In this document: positions 1-7,074 of the stretch, one piece after another
Numbering within the stretch: position 1 is the first letter of the stretch
Layout of the letters: every line of letters begins with the position of its first letter
IMG/VR virus record: IMGVR_UViG_3300040801_002292
Coordinates: 1 to 25,238 of that record
Reading direction: 5' to 3' (one strand)
Origin: a virus
DNA length: 25,238 bases
Program-made: the position numbers and the translations under genes
The notes under the pieces: model-generated
Told to the model about the DNA's origin: nothing
Seen by the model: the letters and a program-made list of their open reading frames with translations, nothing else
Databases searched by the model: none

Positions 1-237
1 AGAATCGACGAGCGTCACGGCCTTGTTGGCGAGCGTGATGCCGCCCGCCACATAGCCCGTACCGGTGACTTCGTCGGTACCGACACCGGTACCGCCCGAG
101 TCCCAGAACTCATGCGTGTCCGCATAGGTGTACGTGTTGTCGAGCAGACCGATCTTGATGGTGTTCGCCGTGAAGTCCACGTCACCGTTCATGACGTGAT
201 ACACGCCCTCTTGATACCACTTTGCTGTTACTGCCAT
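1..237 (-). CDS. Small phage structural protein (partial, C-terminus outside window)
   Basis: The reading frame starts with ATG at 237 and runs off the left edge, giving at least 79 residues (begins MAVTAKWYQEGVYHVMNGDV). A good Shine-Dalgarno sequence, AGGAAG, lies just upstream. The visible pattern is a short N-terminal helix, then 'NTIKIGLLDNTYT', 'DTHEFWD', and a 'VTGTGYVAGGITLANKAV' strand region. I recognise this pattern from small virion proteins encoded just after the major capsid gene in many phages; the exact role (head decoration or head-tail joining) is not established from sequence. It is the last visible gene of the leftward virion operon, after the 135-aa protein. The family resemblance is from memory. 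Confidence 0.8.
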   Translation of the reverse strand, partial: MAVTAKWYQEGVYHVMNGDVDFTANTIKIGLLDNTYTYADTHEFWDSGGTGVGTDEVTGTGYVAGGITLANKAVTLVDS

Positions 238-258
238 ATATGTGCTTCCTTTCCGAGT

Positions 259-282
259 CCCCGGGAGCCGAGGCCCCCGGGG
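259..282 (-). promoter_or_regulatory. Intercistronic GC hairpin after the 135-aa gene
   Basis: CCCCGGG (259-265) pairs with CCCGGGG (276-282) around a 10-nt loop, in the 62-nt gap between two small structural genes. No T-run follows on the minus strand, so it is not called a terminator. An mRNA-stability or processing hairpin is the likelier reading. An 8-nt palindrome, CAGATCTG (292-299), sits next to it. Confidence 0.4.
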
Positions 283-299
283 TCACTCAGTCAGATCTG

Positions 300-707
300 C
301 TAGGCAGACCGGCTCGCGGAGCGGTGATAGTCGAGGTCCCGCAGCTTCACAGTTACGGTGCCAGTCGCCGCGCCGCCATCGTTGGCGGACACGACCCTCG
401 CATACCTCTTGACGATCTCCACTGGGATCACGTGCGTCTCGGCGTCGTCAGCCTCAGTCAGCTGATTGAACGCGGCCACCGCCACGGCATTCGTGCCAGA
501 GCTGTCGTCGGCCTGCTCGATTGTTACGCGCAGCTCGACTCCAGTACCGCCAAGAGTACCTGTCACGGCCTCGGCCTGGCAGATCCACGGGAACGTCACC
601 TCGGTCCACGACCCGTTTCCGGGCGAGGACACGTCGATGGTCCACGAAGGGGCCTGCGTGTCCTTGACGAAGGTTCCAACGCCAGGGTTCAGACTTGCTT
701 GTGCCAT
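300..707 (-). CDS. Small virion protein downstream of capsid gene
   Basis: A 135-residue protein starting MAQASLNPGVGTFVKDTQ. The ATG at 707 is preceded by GGGGGTGA, which overlaps the stop codon of the major capsid gene, so the two are probably translationally coupled. The sequence is beta-rich, with repeated alternating segments (SWTIDVSSP, VELRVTIEQAD, TVTVKLRDLDYH) and no membrane segment or signal peptide. Size, position immediately after the capsid gene and the beta-sandwich-like pattern suggest a capsid decoration or accessory head protein. No specific family is recognised, so the role is inferred from context. Confidence 0.75.
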   Translation of the reverse strand: MAQASLNPGVGTFVKDTQAPSWTIDVSSPGNGSWTEVTFPWICQAEAVTGTLGGTGVELRVTIEQADDSSGTNAVAVAAFNQLTEADDAETHVIPVEIVKRYARVVSANDGGAATGTVTVKLRDLDYHRSASRSA

Positions 708-719
708 TCAGTTCACCCC

Positions 720-1679
720 CTAGGCGTTCTTGATGTGCTTGACACGCACGATCGAGTACGGGTTGTAGATGGCGAGACCCGGATACCACTCGACGCGGCC
801 CAGATGCCCGGGCGCCTCGGAGAGTTCCCCGAAGTCCTTCATCTCCATTGACCCACCGAGGCCGGACAAGCCGGACACGTTCTCGTCGGCGCCGAACGCC
901 ACGAGATAGATCGATGCAGTGTCACTGTTGGTGGAGGCGCCGTCCAGCTCATCGAACCCGAGCAGCTCAGTGCCGTCAGCGTCATCACCGATGACGCGGA
1001 TCGGCCGGCCGTTGTACTCGGTCACCTTGCGGCCGAACGAATCGGTACCGACATCGATGAGCGAGTAGCCCGTGTACGTCGAGCGTGCGAGCTTCGTGAA
1101 CTTCGACCGGAGCTTCCGGTTTGCGAGGATCACTTGGGCTGACGCCTGGTTGCGGAACAAGTCGAAGGCGTCGTCAACGGCGTCGAGCGTTAGCTCCACA
1201 CCAGATGCCGTCGCGCCAACTGACTTCTCGAGGCCAAGACCTTCGTCAATGAGCGCGTTCACGCCCTTGAAGTCCTTGGCCGTGCCGGTGCCGTCGAAGA
1301 ACGACTTGTCGAACTGACGCGACATCGCCTTCGCGAACTTTGCCCACTGCTTGGCCTTGGCATCGACCTTGTCGGCCTTGACCTTGAGCAGGTAGTTGTC
1401 GATGAACACCTCGCCACCGAGAATCGACACGCCGAACATGCGCTTTGTGTCGGTCCCGAAGTCGCGGGTGTATCCCTCGTTCACGTCACGGAACTGGACG
1501 CCAGGTAGCGTGCCTTCGATCGTTACTTCGATCGCGTTCCCCTGAATAGACGTGAAGGGGAGCATCTCGAGGATCGGGGACTCTTGCGTGAGGGTCTCGA
1601 TGACGCCCCTTTTCAGGGTGTCACTCGAGTACTTGTTCGCCTCAAGAAGTGTCCACGCCCCGGAATAGTCGAAAGCCAT
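720..1679 (-). CDS. Major capsid protein (HK97-like fold)
   Basis: A 319-residue protein (begins MAFDYSGAWTLLEANKY) of the size and composition of an HK97-fold major capsid protein. Features typical of the family: an N-terminal helix followed by 'DTLKRGVIETLTQESPILEMLPF'; an extended loop region with 'GVQFRDVNEGYTRDFGT'; a helix with 'KWAKFAKAMSRQFDKSFFDGTGTAKDFKGVN', where the DG-FKG segment is common in these coats; and a later 'VILANRKLRSKF' plus a C-terminal beta segment (YNPYSIVRVKHI). The ATG at 1679 has AAGGAAGGGTGAG upstream. The gene lies directly after the scaffold-like gene and before two small structural genes, the usual order of a head module. It forms the icosahedral shell of the virion. 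Confidence 0.92.
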   Translation of the reverse strand: MAFDYSGAWTLLEANKYSSDTLKRGVIETLTQESPILEMLPFTSIQGNAIEVTIEGTLPGVQFRDVNEGYTRDFGTDTKRMFGVSILGGEVFIDNYLLKVKADKVDAKAKQWAKFAKAMSRQFDKSFFDGTGTAKDFKGVNALIDEGLGLEKSVGATASGVELTLDAVDDAFDLFRNQASAQVILANRKLRSKFTKLARSTYTGYSLIDVGTDSFGRKVTEYNGRPIRVIGDDADGTELLGFDELDGASTNSDTASIYLVAFGADENVSGLSGLGGSMEMKDFGELSEAPGHLGRVEWYPGLAIYNPYSIVRVKHIKNA

Positions 1680-1729
1680 CTCTGGCTCACCCTTCCTTTG
1701 TGTAGACGGTTGCTAAGTTGTCGTCTGCG

Positions 1730-2206
1730 TTATTTGACTGGCTTGAGACCGGCCTTGATCGCGTCGATACCGTGGAGCTTCTGCTCGTTCACGGCCGGCA
1801 CAACCTGCCCGCCTGCCTGGGTGACCTGCCGGACACGCTGATACGGATCGTCGTCGATCCCCTCCTCAACGGAGAGGAACTCCCTGACCGCGGCGTCCAA
1901 CTCGTCGCCATCCAGTCCCTTCTTCGCAAACACGTCGCGGGCCAGCTGGACCTGGGCCTCAGAGCGTTCCAACTGGATCGCCTGTGCCTTCTCTTCCAAC
2001 TCGTCCGCAGACAAGCCCTCAAGATCCTCGGGCTTCACCAACGACAGGCCCTGTTCCGAGATCACTTCACGTGATCGCCGCTGGGCCAGCTCCTGGCTGA
2101 TCGTCCGGTTCTCCCTGAGTGCGTCCTCAAGCCTTTGCCTGAGGCCCTTGCCGCCTTCCTCCCGCTCAACCCTGTCGAGTTCCTCTGAACTGAAGTCCGT
2201 CGGCAT
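1730..2206 (-). CDS. Probable capsid scaffolding protein
   Basis: A 158-residue, highly charged protein. The first 110 residues are rich in Glu, Gln, Arg and Leu and look like helix or coiled coil (for example EELDRVEREEGGKGLRQRLEDALRENRTISQELAQRR and DELEEKAQAIQLERSEAQVQLARD). The C-terminal tail is short and basic (HGIDAIKAGLKPVK), as in scaffolding proteins that bind the coat through a basic helix. The position just before the major capsid gene supports this. No protease domain is visible and no separate head protease is seen in the window. The ATG at 2206 is preceded by AGGAGA. Scaffolds diverge fast, so the call rests on composition and position. Confidence 0.75.
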   Translation of the reverse strand: MPTDFSSEELDRVEREEGGKGLRQRLEDALRENRTISQELAQRRSREVISEQGLSLVKPEDLEGLSADELEEKAQAIQLERSEAQVQLARDVFAKKGLDGDELDAAVREFLSVEEGIDDDPYQRVRQVTQAGGQVVPAVNEQKLHGIDAIKAGLKPVK

Positions 2207-2235
2207 GCTTTCTCCTACACCCGGAAAAGGTTACG

Positions 2236-2265
2236 CCCCCTGTAGCCCCGGGGAGACCCAGGGGG
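2236..2265 (-). promoter_or_regulatory. Intercistronic hairpin upstream of scaffold and capsid genes
   Basis: CCCCCTG (2236-2242) pairs with CAGGGGG (2259-2265), enclosing a self-complementary CCCCGGGG (2246-2253). A weaker hairpin, CCGAG/CTCGG (2280-2298), directly follows the stop codon of the 375-aa gene. Together they fill most of the 92-nt gap before the scaffold gene. On the minus strand only a weak CTTTTCC follows, so a strong intrinsic terminator is unlikely. Attenuation, or 5'-end protection of a capsid mRNA, is possible. Confidence 0.4.
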
Positions 2266-2298
2266 GTTCAATAGACAGCCCGAGAAGTGTCTCCTCGG

Positions 2299-3426
2299 TT
2301 AGCGGCCGCGCTGCGTGATACGGCCCGATTCGTCCAGGTCTGTGGAGAACTGGGAGCCGGTGCGGCCCAACGCAGTCTCCTGCTTCGTGACACGGTTCAG
2401 GAGCGACAACATGTCGCCCTCCTGCAACAGCGTCGCCCGCTCATACATGTCGCGGTTGATGTCCTGCACGTTCGCGCGGCGCGCCATACCCAACAGCCCG
2501 AACCTCTGCTGCGCGTACTGCGAATACGCTTGGTTCGCCTGCGCCTGCGTCACACCGGCCTCGATGAACTGCTGCACCCGCGCCTTGTCGGTCAGGGTCA
2601 GGCCCTGCCGGGTAGCGGCAGAGCCTATCAGCGCATAAGAGAACGCGGTCTGCAACTCGTCCGCCGTAAGATAGGTACCGTTCTGGTAGGCGGTCGCGGC
2701 GATGCCGTCCGCCATCTGGAGTACCGCCGCCGGGTCGGAAGAGAGAATCTGCCGCACGAACGCCTCGTCAACGACGCCCTGTTCCTGGAGGTCGAACATC
2801 ATTTCAGCGACGTGGTCCATCGCCACCTTGGCGGTCCGCTCGAGCCAGGTCGGATAGGTGATCGGCGAGGCCGTCACACGCTGATCGTACTCCCTGCCGA
2901 GGTCCCTCTGATAGGTCGGGTCGACGATCGCGTTGTACATGTCGTCAACCGACACGTCGAGGCCCGCATAGATGTAGAACGCGTCGCGGAGTTCCCGGGT
3001 GCCTCGGTCAAGAGCGTTGTACATCTGGAACCGCTCTTCAAGCTCGTTCGGGTCAACGTCGTTCTCTATCCAGAACAGGTAGTTCGACGGCGAGTCCGTC
3101 GCCGGGTCGTAGGAACCGAAGTCCTTCAACACAGACCGGTAGTCGTCGACGGCCTGCAAGTACTCGGCCTCCGACCGGTAGCGGAGGGACCCGTCCTCGC
3201 GGCGGATACCGGGAAACATCTCCTTGTACTCGGGCGTCTTGATGATGTTCGAGTAGATCTCGTCCCACGACGCGTCCTCGCGGATCATGCGGAACATCAG
3301 GTCCTCGAGACCCAGCTCCACAACCCACGGGAAGTTCGCCTCGATGTAGGCGTACAGGTCCGCCTGGTTATCGGTCATGTCGGTCACTTCGTCGGCCCGA
3401 CCCTGAGTGTCGTCCTTGTCAGCCAT
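2299..3426 (-). CDS. Virion-associated helical protein (internal virion / tape-measure-like module)
   Basis: A 375-residue, mostly alpha-helical soluble protein without signal peptide or membrane segment. Residues 60-104 contain 'NIIKTPEYKEMFPGI' followed by 'YRSEAEYLQAVDDYRSVLKDFG'. I recognise this as part of a recurrent module in large virion proteins of actinobacterial phages (a TPEY-x3-FP signature, then an EYL...Y...FG helix pair). The C-terminus ends in Gln/Arg-rich helices. It starts 3 nt after the stop of the M23 peptidase gene (ATG at 3426) and precedes the scaffold gene. With the 582- and 631-aa genes it looks like one functional set. Structural or ejection function is inferred; there is no enzymatic motif. 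Confidence 0.7.
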   Translation of the reverse strand: MADKDDTQGRADEVTDMTDNQADLYAYIEANFPWVVELGLEDLMFRMIREDASWDEIYSNIIKTPEYKEMFPGIRREDGSLRYRSEAEYLQAVDDYRSVLKDFGSYDPATDSPSNYLFWIENDVDPNELEERFQMYNALDRGTRELRDAFYIYAGLDVSVDDMYNAIVDPTYQRDLGREYDQRVTASPITYPTWLERTAKVAMDHVAEMMFDLQEQGVVDEAFVRQILSSDPAAVLQMADGIAATAYQNGTYLTADELQTAFSYALIGSAATRQGLTLTDKARVQQFIEAGVTQAQANQAYSQYAQQRFGLLGMARRANVQDINRDMYERATLLQEGDMLSLLNRVTKQETALGRTGSQFSTDLDESGRITQRGR

Positions 3427-3429
3427 TGT

Positions 3430-5178
3430 CTAGAACCCCATCTGACGGCCAAGCTGGCCGAAGGTCGTGAACATCTGGTCCCTCGCGTTCTGCGTCTCAA
3501 GCCACCGCGAGTCCTCTCGCAACGACATCTTGAACTCGGTCAGCGACTGGCCGGACTGCAACGCAGTCTGCACCGTCTTGTCCAACAGGGACGGCCGCGC
3601 CACCTCCAACTGGTTCGAGAACATCTCAAGGTACGGCGCCGCCCAGTCGGACGTCTTGATGCCCTTCGGCTTCCCCTGGTATGTGATGGAAGCCTTCTCG
3701 TCCAGGTCCTGCTCGATCTCAGCGATCGACGTCTCGTTCATTGACACCTGCTCACCGATCTTCAACGCCTCCGCCCACGGCAGCTCAAAGCCCCAGTCGC
3801 GGTACAGCTGCTGAACCTCAGCGGCCTTCGTCTCAATGTTGACTTCCTCCTGGCCCTGCGCCTTCTCCTCGTCGCGTTTGATCCTCGACCAGGGACTGTT
3901 CTCGTTCTTCTCAGCTTCGGCCTTGATCCAGGTGTTGATCACCGTCTGCTGCGTCGCCTGCCCGGACGCAACCGACAGCGCCTGCCGGTACAGCTCAGGG
4001 TTACCGGCCTCGAGTTCAGCCGGAGACACCGTCCCGTCACCGTCGGTGTCGTACACGTCGAGGCTGAGGTCCTCGCCGACATACGTCCACCAGAGGCCAG
4101 CGAGCTTCGCCGCCTCGTCGGCGATCCGGAGGTCACGCTCCGCCGTCGGCAGGTCGTCCCATTCCTTCTGCTTGACTGTCTTCGAGTCCCAGTAGTCCGT
4201 CTCCTGGAGCCGCTGCTGCAACTCGCCGGCCGACATGCCGGGCCTCGCGATCCACAGCGCGATCAGGTCGAGGACACCGCGGTCCGCCATCGCATCGGAC
4301 CCATAGATGCCCATCGCGAACAGGGCCTCTTCGATCTGCTCATCCCACGACATGCCGGGAGGAGAGCCGGCGAACGCGTCGGTAGAGCCGCCGTCCTGCC
4401 ACCCCTCGCCCATCACCAGCGAATCCCACTCGGACATGCTCATCTTGGTACCGGACGACGTCAGCTGGTCACGGCCTGCCGTGACCTCAAAGTAGACGGC
4501 CGTCGATACGCCATTGAGACCGACGATGTTCCCGACGACATAGAACTTGCCGTCGACCTCGTAGACGTCCATGCCGCGCGGTATGTACACCGTGTCAGCG
4601 ACACCGCCCTCGTAGTTATCTCCCGTCGGATACACGCTTTCGCTCCTTGCCCCGTATGACTGATTGATCAGGTTCGTCGGATCGACGGTACCCTCACTCG
4701 TGTACATCCGCATATGCAGGTGCGACCCCGTCGAGGCCGCATTCCCGCTGTTACCTACCGCCCCCAGAGTGGTGCCGGCAGAGAACGTCGTACCGACCGT
4801 GACCGGCGGCGGAGACTGCATATGCGCGAAGTAGTAGGTCACACCGTCGTCGCCGAGGAACGTGACCGTGTAGCCGCCGACACCGGTGTTGTTACCGACC
4901 GCGATGACCCTGCCGCCGACAGGCGCCCGGATCACAGACCCGGCCGGTGCCGGGATATCAACCGCATCGTGATAGCGGTCCTTGATCAGGGTGTTCGGAT
5001 ACCAGCCGCCATAGCCGGTCGCTGCCGGCACAGGGAACAGCCAGCCCGAACTATCCCCCGGATAGCCGACAACGGTCGGCATGGTCCTGCCATACTTGTC
5101 TACCGTGCTGGTCGTCGACCCGGCCGGCGAAGAAGGAGAGGATGTCGTGGGGAGGGCATCGCCTTCCAGGATAGGCAT
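3430..5178 (-). CDS. Virion protein with M23 peptidoglycan endopeptidase domain and EF-hand
   Basis: A 582-residue protein. Residues about 45-170 form an M23 (lysostaphin-type) zinc peptidase: H70 and D74 in HDAVD, H119 in YFAHM, and H153-x-H155 in GSHLHM. All zinc and catalytic positions of the family are therefore present. The known activity is cleavage of peptide cross-links in peptidoglycan, here probably to open the host wall during DNA entry. Residues 377-388 (DTDGDGTVSPAE) match an EF-hand or dockerin-type calcium loop. The C-terminal half carries an actinophage virion module: 'TDYWDSKTVKQKEWDDL' near 327-343, then a WxxP...Y helix region, ending in 'LREDSRWLETQNARD'. There is no holin or signal peptide, so a virion-borne rather than lysis enzyme is likelier. 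The ATG at 5178 abuts the previous stop codon. Confidence 0.85.
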   Translation of the reverse strand: MPILEGDALPTTSSPSSPAGSTTSTVDKYGRTMPTVVGYPGDSSGWLFPVPAATGYGGWYPNTLIKDRYHDAVDIPAPAGSVIRAPVGGRVIAVGNNTGVGGYTVTFLGDDGVTYYFAHMQSPPPVTVGTTFSAGTTLGAVGNSGNAASTGSHLHMRMYTSEGTVDPTNLINQSYGARSESVYPTGDNYEGGVADTVYIPRGMDVYEVDGKFYVVGNIVGLNGVSTAVYFEVTAGRDQLTSSGTKMSMSEWDSLVMGEGWQDGGSTDAFAGSPPGMSWDEQIEEALFAMGIYGSDAMADRGVLDLIALWIARPGMSAGELQQRLQETDYWDSKTVKQKEWDDLPTAERDLRIADEAAKLAGLWWTYVGEDLSLDVYDTDGDGTVSPAELEAGNPELYRQALSVASGQATQQTVINTWIKAEAEKNENSPWSRIKRDEEKAQGQEEVNIETKAAEVQQLYRDWGFELPWAEALKIGEQVSMNETSIAEIEQDLDEKASITYQGKPKGIKTSDWAAPYLEMFSNQLEVARPSLLDKTVQTALQSGQSLTEFKMSLREDSRWLETQNARDQMFTTFGQLGRQMGF

Positions 5179-7074
5179 CTACATCTCCTGCTTCCACACC
5201 TGCCTCAGCTGGGCGAGGCGCTCCTGGAACCTCGACGAACCGTACCCCTCACCGGAGAAGACGGCCTGCTGACCGATGGTGTTGATGTCCCCGGTACGCA
5301 TCCCGGCCCGCGCGTTCGCAGGCGTCGCCGCGTTACCCAACAAGGACTGGGCCTCGTCAGACATGCGGCCCGCATACATCTCCTCGTTCTCGCCCCACAC
5401 GTTGTGGCTGAACAGCTCCTGATACAGGTCGGTTTGGCGGAGGAGCCGCTCGGCGGTCGCGGTAGCGGACGGCACGTTCATCACCGACGGCCCCTGCGAC
5501 AGCTGCGGGTTGAACGGGTTGCCCATCATCGCCTTGTACGCGGCCACCTGCGGCGCCGCGACACCCCGAGCGACCTGCTCGATGAACGAGTCGGGCATGT
5601 CCGGCATGTTCCAAGCGGCCGCCAGGGTACGGGCCGCTTCGCGCGCCCCGTCCATGTCGACCTGCACAATGTCCTTCCCGCCCTCGAGTCGGCGCGCAAC
5701 CCAGTTCGCGCCGCCCGGGTCGAGTGCCTGGAACGCCTCGAAGCCGCCCATCACGTCAACGAGCTTTTGCAGCTCCTGGGCAGTGAACGAGTACGGGTTG
5801 GAGAACAGCCGCTCCGCGAGGTCCTCATTCACGACCCACAGCTGTGCGACGGTCGAGTTCGCGAACATGTCCTTCGCGCGCTCGAAACGGAACGCGGCAT
5901 CACCAAACGAGTAGCCGAACTCGAACTTGTCCCACTCTGACTCTGCATCGTCGAAGCGGCCCGGTGCGTTCTGGCGCCGGCCGCGTTCACGGAACGCGTC
6001 CCTCTTCTCATCTCCGGTCGGAGGGCGGCCGGCCGGTGCCGCTTCGGGAAGGTACGAGTCGTCGCCGGTCGCCGCAGCGCGAGCTTCGGCGGCCTTCCGG
6101 TTGTTGTCCGCGATGATCTCGCCCGGTGACCGCAGGTCCTTCCTGCCCTCGTTCGGGTCAATGACACCGTTTCGCTCAAGGAACTGGAACAGTGAAGCCG
6201 ACTCTGCCAGCGACAGGCCGGACAGCCTCCCGACCGCACCGAAGTGGCGGGCCTGCTCGTAGGTGATCCCAAACGCCTGAGCGACCTGGTTGATGTCCGA
6301 GACCTTGAAGCCGCCGTCAGTCATGTCCGGCTTGTACCGATCCGACCAGGTGCCGTACGTTTCGAGGGCGACCTGCACGATCGGGTCGTCCTCACCGGCG
6401 GTCCCGAGCCACGCCGCGATGGTTTCCTGCTTGTACTGCTCGGCGGTCCTCGTCGCTGTCCCGTCCGCCGCCCACTCGGTGGCTTCGAGGTAGTCGATCG
6501 CCTCCGGCGACTTCCACCCGGGCGGGAGCATCTGCTTCGGGAGGTTCGCATAGATGACGTCGTACATCTCAGAGAAGTCGATGTCGCCCCACGTGATGTA
6601 GTCCCACACGAAGACCGGGAGGCTCTCGGCAGCGGCCCGGCCCGTCATGACATCAAACGCGGCCTGTTCCTCCTCTTCCTTCTCCTTAGCCACCTCGGCA
6701 GCCTTCTCGGCATCCTCACCGTCGCCGCGGAACAGCCCCGAGAAGCCCCCCACCAGTTCGGTGTTGCCGCCGATCTGGCGAAGAGAGTCCTGCTCGGGGA
6801 GACGCGCCACGTCGCCGATAAAGTCGCCGATAAACCCCCCAATGCCGGCGTCGCCACCGACGCCGGCAGCGTCAGCGACTTCCCGCGGAGGCGTCGCCTC
6901 GACCGGTGCGGGAGGCGGCTCCGCTGAGGCCGTAGGCTGCGTCTGATACCAGGCGTACGCGTCCTGCTCCGTCTGGATGTCAGGGTTCGCGAGAGCTTCG
7001 TTGTACTGCTGCTCGTTGATGTAGCCCTCACTAGCCAACATGGCTAGGTACGCCTGTGCCGTCTTGTCTGCCAT
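5179..7074 (-). CDS. Large virion protein of unknown function
   Basis: A 631-residue protein starting MADKTAQAYLAMLASEGYIN. Order of parts: a short helical head (1-44); a Pro/Ala-rich linker (45-68); a Gly-rich hydrophobic stretch (70-115, with GIGGFIGDFIGDVA); a strongly charged Glu/Lys/Ala helix (118-140); then a long mixed helical region with aromatic-rich segments such as 'PVFVWDYITWGDIDF'. No catalytic motif is recognised. The stop abuts the start of the M23 peptidase gene (no spacer) and the start follows the stop of the 1817-aa gene directly, so the three are translationally linked. Context suggests an internal virion or ejection protein; the Gly-rich amphipathic patch could contact membrane. 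Function is inferred. Confidence 0.7.
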   Translation of the reverse strand: MADKTAQAYLAMLASEGYINEQQYNEALANPDIQTEQDAYAWYQTQPTASAEPPPAPVEATPPREVADAAGVGGDAGIGGFIGDFIGDVARLPEQDSLRQIGGNTELVGGFSGLFRGDGEDAEKAAEVAKEKEEEEQAAFDVMTGRAAAESLPVFVWDYITWGDIDFSEMYDVIYANLPKQMLPPGWKSPEAIDYLEATEWAADGTATRTAEQYKQETIAAWLGTAGEDDPIVQVALETYGTWSDRYKPDMTDGGFKVSDINQVAQAFGITYEQARHFGAVGRLSGLSLAESASLFQFLERNGVIDPNEGRKDLRSPGEIIADNNRKAAEARAAATGDDSYLPEAAPAGRPPTGDEKRDAFRERGRRQNAPGRFDDAESEWDKFEFGYSFGDAAFRFERAKDMFANSTVAQLWVVNEDLAERLFSNPYSFTAQELQKLVDVMGGFEAFQALDPGGANWVARRLEGGKDIVQVDMDGAREAARTLAAAWNMPDMPDSFIEQVARGVAAPQVAAYKAMMGNPFNPQLSQGPSVMNVPSATATAERLLRQTDLYQELFSHNVWGENEEMYAGRMSDEAQSLLGNAATPANARAGMRTGDINTIGQQAVFSGEGYGSSRFQERLAQLRQVWKQEM

